Below are positions 11,843-23,724 of a DNA stretch of 64,000 nt, piece after piece; within the stretch, counting starts at the first letter, position 1, and every line of letters begins with the position of its first letter. The position numbers were made by a program, and so were the translations under genes. The notes beneath the pieces were generated by a model that was given only the letters and a program-made list of their open reading frames with translations, had not been told where the DNA came from and made no database searches. Source of the DNA: Dactylellina haptotyla (Eukaryota > Ascomycota > Orbiliomycetes > Orbiliales > Orbiliaceae); the NCBI GenBank assembly GCA_031310005.1, contig CM062385.1, positions 2,542,001 to 2,606,000 of the forward strand, written 5' to 3'.

Positions 11843-13820
11843 TTACATGCGGTCTCGTCTTCTCGGAGCAGCGCGAATAATGTTATCCACCCGCAGCAAC
11901 ATCTCTGCGGCTTCAGACGCAGATGACACCACAGCCCGTTTCAGTTTATAGCTCTCAATCTGCACGGGGAATCACATCACATTAGCTATAGCGCTCCCGC
12001 AGTTAGGAAATTAAACGATAAGGGGTTTTTATAACTTACAATTCCCATATCTCGCATATCTGCAATCTTTCCGCCTGGTGTCATAAGGTCAAGCCCTGAG
12101 TTCGAATGCCCGCTGTAGATCGCGGACCTAAGCTTGGCAACCAGCTCGCTTGAATCGAATCCAGCATTGTCAGCAAGGATAGTCGGTAGTTGCCGGAGAG
12201 CCCTGCCAAAGGCCTCAATAGCTAGCGCATGCTTTCCATCTGCGTTTTGCGCCTCGGTGTCGACCGCTTTGGACATCAGCATTTCAGAGCAACCACCGCC
12301 TAGGACGGTTCTTGTCTCAACCACGGTTTGCGAAAGAACCGAGAGCGCGTCGTGCAGCGATCGATCGGCCTCCTCCAAGAGATGTTCCGTAGCACCGCGG
12401 AGCACGATAGTACAGGCTTCTCCTGCAGCCACACCAGAAAATTTAATTAGAGTATCTTCTCCTATTATAACTTCCTCGATAAGGTCGCAATGTCCTAGCT
12501 TTACTGTATCTGGGTGGTCAAAGGTGGATGCAATTTCACCACCGGTAACCAAAGCTAGGCGCTCAATCCCGTCAAAGTCGGCGTGCTCTATCGAGACGAT
12601 ACCCGCATCAGCGAAGAGTTGCTCCGGCCAGTTGTAAATGAGCTGTCTGTTGACGAAGCAGTTGATTCCATGAGCCTTGATCTTCTCAACCTTTTGCTTC
12701 ATTTTTTCCTATTCACGAGATTAGTAAATTTATCGACCGCGATATCTAACGGTTCACTGCATACCTTTTCGGCTCTCTCCAGCTCAGCAAGCTTGCCTGT
12801 AGAATCAACCTTAACCCGGGCACCGAAAATCTTAATCTTGTCCGTATCCATGGCGGTATTTGCAACCAAAATCTTCGCCTTCTCCAGCCTCTTAGGTTGA
12901 TTTACGCCGATCCTCTTGTCCAAAATGAAACCCTCGTCCAAGTAAGAGTCGATGAGCTTTCCACCGGCCTTCTTAATGATCTGAATATTTGTAAGATTTG
13001 TGCTGCCCTTCAGCCTTAAGACGGCATCAACGGCAATCTTTGCGAAATGCTCCTTATCTTGACTCAGCACCTTGGAACTCAAGGTAGTCCGTGCTATGCT
13101 AAGCAAATCTTCTCTGAAGGCAGCCGGGTCAGATCCGTGATCCACAGCAGCCTTCTGTAATGCCTTCAAGGCAGCTTCCTTGGCCGTTCTGTAACCTGCT
13201 ATTATCGTCTGAGGGTGGATCTTCTGATCGACGAGCTTCTCCGCCTCACGTAGCAGCTCAGCAGCCAAAACGCAGACGGAGGTTGTTCCATCACCGACTT
13301 CATCGTCCTGAACTTTGCTGATATTGACGAGAACTTTAGCAGCAGCGTTGTCGAGAGCTATGCTCTTAAGTATAGTAGCGCCATCGTTTGTGACCGTAAT
13401 TTCGCCGGATGACCTGATGAGATAAGAGTTGTTAAGCTTCAGCAACTTCGCACCTTTACATCAACTCTAACGTACGCTGACTGCAAGATTTTGTCCATGC
13501 CCTTTGGACCTAATGTCGACTTGACAAGATCACCAACAGCTATTCCCGAGTTAGCTTCGCTCCCATACAAGCTCCGTTACGGGATTATGAATGTACCGAT
13601 AGCTCCAACGAAGGCAGAAAGACCTATCCAAGAGATATATTAGCTTTAGATAGAACCAAGAACTAGATAGATGACTAAACTTACGCGCATTCTCGCCCTT
13701 CTCCTCTGTGACTTCGTCACCGAAGATATTTACCGGGTTGAAACTCGCCTGCAAGGGAAGAACGTTAGCTGCTGCTGGTCCTTTGAAGGATCACTAAAAC
13801 TTGACGAATCCGTGTACCAT
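11843..13820 (-). CDS. CCT2: T-complex chaperonin subunit beta (CCT2)
   Basis: Beta subunit of the eukaryotic CCT/TRiC chaperonin, which folds actin and tubulin in the cytosol. Exons: 13820-13818 (ATG only), 13748-13685, 13623-13597 (27 nt), 13539-13476, 13413-12765, 12708-12040 and 11959-11843. They total 1593 nt and 530 aa, the normal CCT2 length. Diagnostic motifs are [73 protein letters not shown], and the C-terminal [10 protein letters not shown] then APRRRDRM. The beta-specific [13 protein letters not shown] segment separates it from other CCT subunits. The start codon stands alone as a 3-nt exon (ATG|GTACAC); no other in-frame ATG precedes ASFNP. All junctions keep phase. Confidence 0.93.
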
Positions 13821-15124
13821 TTTGAAGTTGATGCAGTTGTGCTAGACGTCGTGGAATGGTGAAGGGGGTGTATGCGGGATGTGAGAGTTGAGCTTGCGAA
13901 TGTGGATGCAGTAACTTTTTTTCGGCTTTGGAGGGGCGTTTGCCAGCAAGAATGTTTATCGATAGCCACGCGAGGTGGGCTTGTGTGGCGCAGCAACCGC
14001 CACAGGGCTCGCAATAGCGGCGTCTCGGCTCGTAACACAAATATAAATTGTAAAAGTAAATCTAAAGAAATATAAAATCTGAAGAAGGTCTTTAACGAGA
14101 GATACAGTCCACGAAGCTTTCATAGCTTCTGGAATAGTGCCACATTTCTTTAAAAGCAGCCTCCCTTTATTTTTAGTAGTAAATTAAATAGACATGTTAT
14201 TGATATATCACGCTTTCTGGACCATTTACAGCTCGGATCTAGAGGCTTGACCTCTAATTGATTTATACCCAAATTTACGCCCGTGTGCCCGAATATATCT
14301 GACTAGACCCAGGCATACCTTCTCTGATCTTCAGAAACCCATAGCGAGGTAATCAACGGGCCTGACACGGAGTAAACAGGCGAGAGAAACCCGACCTGCC
14401 CTATATTTAAATTATAAATATTTGTGTTGAGTTGGAATTGCAAATCGTTGGAATTTTAGGTTTCTCCTTGAAGCTTTAGACACCGCCGGGGAATTGTGAA
14501 GTATTGGCTAGCGATTGGATACAATAGGTGCTTTAAGTTCTAAATTTCAATAAATAGACCATCACCTGAATACACATGCCAATTTCTTCGTAACCTACTG
14601 CCATGGCCCTCCCTAGGCCTGTCCACAAGTAATTTTCGCTGTTATAACTTTAGGCTCCTTGTGTCTTTTGTTCGCAGAGATCGTCAATGAGGTGCCAAGA
14701 ACCTTAAAATCAAAGACTAGTGTGGGATAAGAGTAGCTGCAGCATGTCGACGATCGAGTGTAGATTCCTCGTTAACTAACTTGCAAGTACTACGTACTTG
14801 TATTAGAGTAAAAAATTCACAATTAATTGACCCTCGCTTCGTATTATATCTTGAAGAAGTTCGCATCAGAGTTTTTTTCTTGACATACGCCCTATCGAAA
14901 TATTCTACTTACCTAACTCTACCTTCTAAGATATTGTTCTTTGGTCTTTCTGTTTCGTGAGATAGCTACCGCTATAATACAGAATTTGACCCACTCCGCC
15001 TTCACGAAGAAGAAACTCAGGTAAAGCGTTCAACAAAACCCCGCGATTTAGTCTTCCCTTTATATTAATAAGTCAATCATAGGGTTAGATAGACTCAAAA
15101 GAAATTTCGAAATCGCTCCCAAAG
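13821..15124. other. AT-rich intergenic region
   Basis: Divergent interval between CCT2 (left) and the protease gene (right). It includes the CCT2 promoter. From about 14040 on it is distinctly AT-rich, with stops in all frames and no recognisable element. It marks the move into the accessory stretch. Confidence 0.45.
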
Positions 15125-16581
15125 ATGCCAAGTATTTCCTTCCCCATGGTAAACGAAGAAACGATGCCGCCACAGCCAGAAAAGCAGAACGATCCAAACA
15201 AAGAAAGGCTTGCATACAGATATGACCAAACCTACCGGGGTCATATACCTGTCATTACGGCGCTTAACCCCGGAAACTCCCTAGGGGAGGCCCTCCGCCC
15301 GATCCTGTTCAAAGTTATGGACTTTCTATCAGAAGTCGGGGTAGATTTCGGGGCTGTGGATGTGATAGCGATAGATGGGTTAGCCACTCTCCACATTACC
15401 GGATCTTCAAAGCCTGAGAACTTCGAAGACGAGATCATCCCGATTTTGAGGGAAATGCTCAGTGTGGATGGGGAGTATATGATACGATACGGAGTGGGAG
15501 CAGTTCGCCGAGGGTCCGTCCTGTCTCTAAGTGAATACCGCCGAGCGAGTCGACCAGGTCAAAGCGTGGGCGTCCGGGGAATCGGCTGGTCAAGTGGAAC
15601 AATGGGAGGATTCATGGTGGCGAAAAACCCAGAGCTGCAGGGACACTGCTTCGGAATGTCGTGCCATCATGTTCTCCTGCCAACAAAAAAGTCTGCAACG
15701 GTAGAGGAAGAAGAAGGTATCCTAGTACCGGTATACCTTACGGCCCTTAATATGGTCCATAAGGCTTTGGGTTGGAACCCCTCTAGTGAGGTAATTGTAG
15801 AGTCGCCATCGCTTGGTGACCATAGGGACTCCACCTCGAATCTCAAGACCTCTCAAAGGGACGCCGAGCAGGAGTTAGCGAAACTAGAAGAGAAATCTAA
15901 AGTTACTAAGGAGCGAGTACCTACGACAAGAAGGTCCTTCTGGCAGGGCATCATAGAGGACGCTCAGCGGCAGCTGAAAAGGCTGGAAGTTTTCGATAGG
16001 AAAGCTGGTGTGGTAATTGCTACCTCTGGTTACAAGGTAGACCCACAAACAAGAATGACGTTGGACTGGGGCCTTGTACAAATGGAAAACAATAAGACTG
16101 GGGAAAACATTGTAAGAAGCCAAATATTGAAAATTTCTCCAATTTTGAGCTGAACTAATCCATTGTAATTATTTTCTGAGTTTAGATGACACCTGTTACG
16201 AGAGCCCCTGGTAAATGGCATATTTGGGCAGCATACCCCGACTATACCATTACGGATATCGGTGATCCGGCAGAGGGGGATGAGGTTTTCAAAGTTGGGA
16301 GATCGGGCGAATCGTACGGTGTTATAAGTTGCATGCCCCATGGCATAAATCTGATGGAAAATGAGACAACAACCTCCGAGTGGGCGATTGTTGGCCATAA
16401 AAACAGAGAGTTCGCAGAAGGAGGAGACTCCGGTAGTTGGGTCCTAAACACCAAGGGCGAGTTAGTGGGCATGGTGTTCGCTGAAAACGAAGACCTGCAT
16501 TTGGCCTATTTGACGCCAATTAAACTCATTCTTAAGGATATAAAGCGTCAAACAGGTAAGACTTTCGCTATGATACAATAG
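15125..16581 (+). CDS. Trypsin-fold serine protease domain protein
   Basis: Two exons, 15125-16111 and 16186-16581, joined in phase by a 74-nt GT-AG intron; 460 aa. There is no signal peptide, so it is probably intracellular. The C-terminal two thirds look like a chymotrypsin-fold protease. The catalytic His is in GMSCHHVLLP (H182, or possibly H181), the Asp is probably D314 in TLDWGLVQM, and the Ser is S411 in EGGDSGSWVL. VGRSGESYGVISC sits where the strand preceding the serine loop is expected. A charged helical insert (about residues 235-290) lies between His and Asp. The first ~150 residues form an accessory domain I do not recognise. Such stand-alone trypsin-like proteins occur in many ascomycetes, generally uncharacterised. 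Substrate and role are unknown; neighbours give no operon-like clue. Catalytic assignment is by motif only. Confidence 0.8.
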
Positions 16582-17517
16582 CGTCCTTAAAAAGTCCTCG
16601 CGCCGAGGCATCTCGAAGTCCCCAAGGAATTCTTTCTGCTTCCCTCTTTATCAAAAATGGCGGCTGGTCAGATCTAGATCATTCATTCATTCATGCTCGA
16701 TTATCCTCTAATTCGGAGAAATCTCAGGGGTGGTTTGGTTATGGTACTATTATTCAAGCAGGGAATTCGGAATTTGGATTCTATGGTTGAAAAGTCAACA
16801 AGTTAAATGAGACACAGACGGTGCATTTTACTCCACGCGCGGTCTATGTATGTATTCTCAAAATAAAATGGGTTGGGGCGTCCCAGAGATCTAGCAGACA
16901 CAGGTCTAGTCCGGCTATATATGGCGGCTGCTGGCTTGGGAGCTTTGGATTGCAGGGGCTGTAGTACAGAGAAAATTGATCGCACCAGAACAGATTATCA
17001 AGTTATCAGAAACGCTGTAGAGAAAAGAAACAGATGTAATGAAATACAAGATTCGGACAATTAATACGGACCTCGACAGAACATCATGAAATGTAATGTC
17101 TTGGATGAGGCTAATATTTATACGTGCTAAATATGGAAAACACACGCTGGGTATTATTAACCGTGCGCACTAAAGTTATGATGCTTTGAAGATGGCAGAA
17201 AGAAGAGTGATCTGACTCCAGATATAAAGGTATTCTGAAAACTCAGCGCTGAAATTTGTGGGTGGCATTGATGGGTATAACTTCTGGCCGTTGGCCCATG
17301 GATCCGGCAGGTGCGAAGTAAAATATTGGGTAATTTTTATAGCTATATCCTAGTCCCGGGTCCTGCCGCCAGCAGGTGAATTGTGATCTCATCTTAAGGA
17401 ATCTGGGATCTGAATTTTTGTTAAAGGACGAGATTAGTAGGAGCTCGAGATCTGCAGAACAATTATGAACCCGTGAGCGGACTCAAAGTTTGGAACTTGA
17501 AACATACCTATCTGACT
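16582..17517. other. Intergenic, no supported feature
   Basis: Low-complexity patches such as the repeated CATT near 16680, and scattered stops. No exon chain or RNA gene could be supported. Confidence 0.4.
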
Positions 17518-17868
17518 TTACTCAAAGTGGTCACTACGCTCTAAATAGCCGGCATTTTTAATTTCGATTTGCAAATCGGCTAACTTTTGCGATATAATAT
17601 TTTCATCGCGAGGAATTTGTTCTCGGAGATTTTTAATATTGTTATGAAGTTCGTTTATTTTTCGATTTGAGCTGGCAAGGGCCTTACACCGTTTGCAAGG
17701 TTTTTGTACAAATTTATACCCAGCTATTCCCATATTCTTGCACTCCGCTTTCGAATCAGGAGGGTGGTAGCTGCAGTGATGCACGATTTCGTCGTTGAAT
17801 TCTGCACTGCATTGATATCTCTTCACCAGTCTTTGGCAACCAGTCGGCTCTAGAGCTGACATTGTCAT
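17518..17868 (-). CDS. Small cysteine-rich protein, uncharacterised
   Basis: An uninterrupted frame of 116 aa starting at the ATG at 17868. Spaced Cys/His residues read as C-x8-C, then HHC, then C, then QKPCKRC, suggesting a small zinc-binding or disulfide fold. They are followed by a coiled-coil-like helix rich in Leu, Glu, Lys and Asn. There is no signal peptide, which favours intracellular metal binding over secretion. Short proteins with this Cys-spacing followed by a helix are common lineage-specific genes in ascomycetes, but I cannot name the family. An extra exon upstream is possible because the open frame continues beyond the ATG. Confidence 0.5.
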   Translation of the reverse strand: MTMSALEPTGCQRLVKRYQCSAEFNDEIVHHCSYHPPDSKAECKNMGIAGYKFVQKPCKRCKALASSNRKINELHNNIKNLREQIPRDENIISQKLADLQIEIKNAGYLERSDHFE

Positions 17869-18169
17869 CGTTCGACCGTTTGCGATATATTGCTTCGCGC
17901 CAAGTGTGGATATATCTATATAGATCGGGACAGATAAGATTGGCAATTCCGTCGATTTTCGTATACGTATATACGGTTATTTGTTTTTCGTAAACCAGAC
18001 TGCCTTAAGGCTCTTCGTGGGAGCGATGTTGCGACTTCGTCTCGTCAACTAGCCATGCTAACTAATGCAAGCAACAAAACCCTGTGTTCTTCCTGTTTGG
18101 TATATGATGTTAGTATAACTGCAAAATAGGGTGGAGAACAGGAATACAGAAGCACTGGGACTATTTGCA

Positions 18170-18688
18170 TTACCGAGTCTGTGGAATGGTGCTACTGTAT
18201 CTGAGGATCGTTTCAGCGGCAGTTGTGGGAACCCAAGGTCTCTCTATGGTTAACCAACACTTCAAAAAGTTGGCACCTGAGACTGAGCTCATCTTTATAT
18301 GATTAACTTCATGTATGAGCCTGCTATGGTTAAAAAGAATTTCCCGCGCGAATCTGCCTATCGGTTCACCCAATCTAAAGAGGGGGCACAGCGTCAAATT
18401 AAGTGGTCTACGTTTTGAAAGCTGGGGTTAGCTCCACTAATTGCACTGACACGTTTTCTTCGCCTCGCGAACCGATCTGGTCTCCACGAGATACAGATTT
18501 GGCCTATGCGGGCTAAGTTTGAGAAGCTTGTACATCTTTTCACTATGAGCACGCGCACAACCGTTCCATGGATTCATTGTTTTAAAACCCTTAGTCTCAT
18601 GCGAGTGTGCCATCGGACAAGTGGAGATCCAACGTCGAAGGTCCTGTGATAGGCAATGATATGCACTTGACCGTGGAAGGGGTCGCAC
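18170..18688 (-). pseudogene. Degraded HET (heterokaryon incompatibility) domain fragment
   Basis: One frame (18688-18437) reads RRWISTCPMAHSH and, later, LYLVETRSVREA then TCQC. This resembles the start of fungal HET domains: an RW..C...H block, then LID/LVD.R...V..A..C.YVALSYVWG. The frame then hits stops, while a shifted frame gives an ALS-like dipeptide and GANPSFQN where ALSYVWG...PSFQ is expected, with YVW missing. Further stops follow and the central catalytic-like blocks are not recognisable. HET proteins trigger cell death on allorecognition, and decayed copies are common. The assignment rests on a short by-eye match and could be chance. Confidence 0.4.
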
Positions 18689-20614
18689 TTCCGGTGACTT
18701 TCAGCTACTGCTCTCATAGTATCCCGAAATCGCTAGGGTCTCTTGTGTTTAAGGGGGTCCAATAGTGCGCTATATAACAGAGAAGAGGACACCCACACGC
18801 GTGGAGTGGAGGCGTAGCGCTCTCTAAATTTACTCTTCTATATATTCCCAGGATCTCTAGTTTTTGATAGGGTGAAATACCATTAAACAACAGGGTGCTA
18901 TCATCATTCTGAGAAAAGCAAAAGCTGAATTGCGTCTATCTGAGTCGAACATAGATCCGCAACCGTCCTATACTGTCCCGTGTCTTGGCTTACGTTGTAA
19001 ATGGGGGAAAAAAGCACCGTGGCGCCTGTGAGATCTATCGAACAGCGAGGACTCAAATCACGAAAGGACTGGACGGGCCAAGAAATACTATCTATTTGCC
19101 TCGTACGCATGGTTACTGATACTTTCCTAGCATATGTACCTTCTTAGCTCCAAAATAGATGCGGCTTCGCCACCACTATGCAGCTTTGAAAACGTGGAGC
19201 TTGTCTGGAGGTCAACTAACTAGCTTCGACGAGTCTGAAGCGAGGTATCTTTTATTTCTCTAACTTAGGGAATATATCGTAAACCTGATAAAGACTATCC
19301 GGATGTATTCCTTTGGGAGGAAAATCATAGTGTGGGAAACGACTTATGTTAAAGGTGTGAGAAATATCCGAATCTGGGTATTCTGGTAGGAAATTTTAAA
19401 ACAAACCAAAAAGTCGTACGTTTACATGCGGGTATATACAAGCCTATGGGCTTCTTGATTCGTATAACATACTACATTGCAGCGCCTGCATGATTCGCTA
19501 CCAAACAATGGAAAGATCTTGACATATGATACAGAAATGCTGTTGTTATGAATGGGTCAGGAAATGTATTAAAACGTCCCAGTTGGAAGTTTTCTAAAAT
19601 GTCACCCGAATGGAACGAACTGTGCCGCATAAGGGCGTCGCATGATTTGCCAATTCCCAAAACACAAGGGTCATCCTGCTGGGTTTCCCTGGCCTGGGGA
19701 TGCGCTATTTCTTAAATAGCTAGATTTCTTATTCTTCCAACCAGCCGCCATTGTTCGAACGTTCATTGATAAGTTCAAACCGTTCCCTTGCGGTTATGTC
19801 CCAAAAATCGCTGTCGTACAGTTACTAACGTAAGCGAACCAGACTGAGGGTTCGGTTCTGACAGTTAGGTTGGCGCTGGCCTAAATTCGAGTGTAACATT
19901 GTCTCGAGGTATCCGCGCAAACCTGTGAATTACTAGGGCTCGAATTTTACGGATAAAAACTTCTCTGGTCGTCGCCAATGAATGTTCGACAATACCCGTT
20001 GAGGGCGGAAATCTCCTGTGACCTATATTGGTTCAAAGGGAGGAATTCCTCAAAATATTTTGGCCGATGAGCTGGCGTTCTGTTTCCTGGAAAACCTGGT
20101 TGCAAATTTGGGAGGCTAGCTTCTTCGGTGCCTATTGCCGGTCCCGATAGTCTGGTTTGCAGCTCTCGAAATCCAACACACAACAGGCTGGGCTCCTATC
20201 TGATAGGCGCACCCTTTTTAAATTTTTTCTGGTGCAATTTTCTCTCAAGTTGAAAGGTTGCAACTGTTCCCCTTTACTGAGAGATACGAGCACCAGCTAC
20301 TTAGGCGGAAACATACGAGCCTTTCAGACCGAGATCCGGCTTAGCATAGGAAGAAGAAAAGAACAATGTTCGCACATGACAAAAGTCCTTGGGAATTAAT
20401 TTAATGCTATAGGAATGTGGGGTACCTTATTCAGCCATTTGGGTGCGCCTAAGTAACCAAAGAGGATATTTTTTGTACCAAAAAGTTGAGAGAGGCTAGA
20501 TTATTTTGGTAGCTAAAAAGAAAAGCCATCTGATTATCATGGCTGTGAGCTCAACGAACGCCACCGAGAATATTTCCCGTGATGAGATATCATTTTATGA
20601 ATAATTTCGTGCGC
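18689..20614. other. Gene-poor interval with short open frames only
   Basis: Several frames of 60-85 codons occur, mostly on the minus strand (for example 19947-20183, ending IGDDQRSFYP), without domain match or consistent splicing. This could be the decayed remainder of the HET-like gene or older relics. Nothing here can be named. Confidence 0.35.
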
Positions 20615-22507
20615 CTACACAATGGTCCCGGCTTCGATAATATCCTTGGCTGCTAACTGCATCGATGCCTGCTCGTTTTCTACAACTTGACGCATTGCTT
20701 CCAAAGCCTCAAACAAATTCATGGGTCCGTCGTCGGTGGAAGACGCATGCATTAACAGGGGTGTTCGCCTGAGAGCACGGCCGCTCAGACCTTGTGCTGC
20801 TTCAGCGATATGTAGTAGCTTAGATGACGGGAAATCCGGCCGAACGCTTCTGAAAAGACACGCCATATTGTAATCATATAGAGAACCCTAGAAGCGAGGA
20901 AAGATATTAAGCACGAAGTTCCGGATAGATGAAACGCCAACTGCATCAAGAAATATTCCCTAGAAGCTCAACTTTTGCTTAAAGGGTCTAAAATTATCGT
21001 ATACGGCATATACGACAACAGGGGTTTCAAGCACAAGGGCAAAGAATGTTGGTTTTAAAGCTTGGGTTCTACACACCTTGTCGTTTTCGATTTTTATGAT
21101 TCCACAGCGTATTAACTCTTGCATGCAGCTTAGAAGAATGCTATAGGCTGCAGCAACGGACGGGACCGCTACATGCTGGCAAAAGTCTACCCGGTCGAGA
21201 AACGCTTCGTCTATTACCGTGAGTAGGTTGGAAGTTGTAAGTATTAATACATTACGGCAACTTTTTAGCCTGTCAAGAGATGTGAGAAGCGAGTTTACGA
21301 CCCGGATTGCATCAGTTGGCTCATTTGCAGATGCGGCAGCCTTGCGAGAAGAGCAAATTGACTCCACTTCGTCTGGAGGGGGGGTCACAACAGAGACAGA
21401 GTTAGTACGGCACAATCGGTAAACGCCAGAACCTTTTTTATTTTAGGGAGGATGAAATTTACCAATCATGATACAAAAGAAATTACATGGCGCCAATTCT
21501 GTCTGCTGGTAAATCCAGTCGAACAGGGAGTCAACCAGTTTGCTGCTCTCGGCGAAGTAGCGTGATAGTAGCGTTCTGGTGTTAATTTCGATCAATTTAG
21601 TTTTGTCGAATTTATGAAACGACCGCATGGCGATCTTTTGTGCTAGCGCTCTACAGAGGGTTGTTTTGCCAGAGCCTGCGCTTCCGTGGAGCAAGATTAC
21701 TCGATTCCAAGTAATACAATCCAAACTCACACCTTTATCGGAGAAGAACACTTTTATCAAGGAGGTAGAACATATCAATGTATGAACATGACGTCAAAGA
21801 AAAGACAAGAAATATCAAGTTTATCTCAGATATTCTCCAGTTCCTAATTTCTTAGAAGACTTACAGATGGATGTGACAAATCTCAGGAGGGGGCGACTTA
21901 ATATCGGGTTGGAAGAATAGCTGATCCCATGAATCAGCCAGTGCCATGGATGGCAGCTCACGCATTAGAACTGTTGGCCCACAATGCCCTGTCTCACCCT
22001 CCATGGGTATTCGTATTATTCGTGGTAGTGACTTGAAGTACTTATATGGATGTACCGATATTTTCGCCGTCGGGACGTGAACTCCTTTAAGGTCACCTGT
22101 ATCGGATGTGTCACTCACAAAGATACGATCGACTTGGTCCAATAAGCTCCCAGTGATACCTAACGCTTATCAGCTTTGAGGCCTTTTTATTGCAATATAG
22201 GGAACACGATGAGATACTTACTCCCTCCATCGATATTCTGACCCTTCGAGAGGCTCTCATAATTTCCGGCAACCCAGTCGCGCACTAGAGGAACAACTCC
22301 TTTAACGGAGCCTTGGAAATCTGGCCTTAGCCGTACTTCGATGATAACGGACATTATAGGAGATTCATAGAGATGAAAATATACGATAGGCCAGCGCTTT
22401 GAAGGTAAGCTGAATTGTCTTTCCTTGCTGTGGTGCTGGAGAGATTTGAATGCTAGCAGGTTGTCGCAGCCCATTTTAACCAACACAGAAACATCTTGCT
22501 CTTGCGC
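20615..22507 (-). CDS. PCH2: PCH2/TRIP13-like AAA+ ATPase with an apparent frameshift
   Basis: Remodeller of HORMA-domain proteins in the meiotic and spindle checkpoints, by family knowledge. Exons: 22507-22222, 22159-21865, 21750-21463, 21372-21075 and 20849-20615, about 466 aa if the frame is repaired. Signatures are ITWNRVILLHG, Walker A GSAGSGKTTLCRALAQ, Walker B CIMIDEVES (split by an intron), the arginine-finger/sensor region PTDAIRVVNSLLTSLDRLK and LTTSNLLTVIDEAFLDRVD, and C-terminal AAQGLSGRALRRTP. In exon 2 the frame breaks at a G5 run (21889-21893). Before it the frame reads FFQPDIKS; after it, one frame over, LLRFVTSI. The latter joins correctly to LFFSDKGVS. One surplus base explains everything. 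It is either an assembly error or a disabling mutation. The 5' end is uncertain: no upstream exon joins in phase, and the ATG at 22474 is possible. Confidence 0.82.
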
Positions 22508-23024
22508 CTACAATATAATTTCCTAATTGGTTACGAGACTGATTTCCAAAACCCTTTCCTGACTTAAACATTTGAGTAGATGATTTGCCATCACTCATGG
22601 AGTAGAATTTTGCTGTCGTAGTCGCTTTCGAGATATATAGGTTCGTGTCAACGTCGTATTTAGTGTTTCGATGTTTCCGTAGTCCAAGGAGGCCTGCTGA
22701 CAGTCAGAGAGGCTACTCTCACCATTTTAGCTCAATTGAAAAGGTTTTCAAGACCGAAGTCGCATCCAAGCCAATTATACTCGCAACATCGAGCTACAAG
22801 CAGGATGAAAGTAAAACACTGCCTTTTGCCAATGCCTTTATCTAGCCTTTGTTTAGACATCCGAGTCCCTTCCGCGAACTGGCAATCCTTCCGCGAAGTC
22901 TCTCCTATCTAGATCGCGCGAAATTTTAGCATGTGATTAGAAATCGAACCCAAGAACCTCAAACAGATGAAGAAATTTGATTCTCCCGTAAGTGATTCGC
23001 CATCTGCCTTGAATTGTGGAGAAG
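22508..23024. other. PCH2 upstream region
   Basis: Contains an ATG at about 22581 (minus) opening a short frame that cannot be spliced in phase to PCH2 exon 1. No other feature is supported. Confidence 0.4.
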
Positions 23025-23724
23025 CTAACAATTGCCAGGTATAATTAGAAGGAAAGCATCATATATGTGCGCAGATCCCGACCCAAATTCGGGCGTAAAG
23101 GTCTCTGATACCAGGCAGATATGAGACATAGCGTAAAACTGCGCTTCGGAACCCGATCCAGCCTCTGAGTACCCGTATTTAGAAGTACCGCCGAACACGT
23201 GGCTGAAGAATACCTTGCCAACCTGTCTATCTATCGGCGTATCTAAGGATCGATTTTCTCGATGGCTGAGCATATATGCATATGCTAGTCTTGACTTGCT
23301 GCGTTGACTTGCTGCATTGGTTCATTAGAAATCAGAAAAGTTATGATCGCCATATAAGAAATAAGTTACATTCGGGTTGGAGCGTCCAAAGCGCTGGGAA
23401 AATATGTTGCTCTTGCCGGTATTAACACAAAATAAACCATTATCAAACGGTAAGAGACATCTGGTTGCGACGAATTCGTTATTGGGTCGTAAATATTAAC
23501 GCTAGAGAGCTACCTAGTCTCATTACCCCCCTAATATCGCCGCGATAGCCGGTATGCCCACTAAAATGACAGAAAACACTAAGGGCTAGTCCGGAGACAC
23601 CGAGATACTTACCAAGGCGTTGCCAGTTGTCTGTGGTCACAGCGATATTTACCACCTCGGATTCGAACCCTGGTGAAATTCTCGGTGAACCCTGGTCCTT
23701 ATTTACCACGAGAGAGGCCTATAG
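23025..23724 (-). CDS. Possible multi-exon gene or relic, unidentified
   Basis: Two coding-looking pieces. The first (about 23724-23624) reads in frame through RISPGFESEVVNIAVTTDN. It is preceded by an acceptor-like TATAG and followed by a good donor, TTG|GTAAGT, at about 23611. The second (23273-23025) has an ATG and contains FGGTSKYGYSEAGSGS and EFGSGSAHIYDAFLL. Between them two frames are open and I could not fix the splicing, so this may be one gene, two genes or a relic. I do not recognise a family. Edges are approximate. Confidence 0.3.

Noticed and set aside
23650-23690. GGTTCGAATCC (B-box-like) on the minus strand
   Set aside because: No paired T-stem, acceptor stem or A box at the right distance; it lies inside a coding-like segment.
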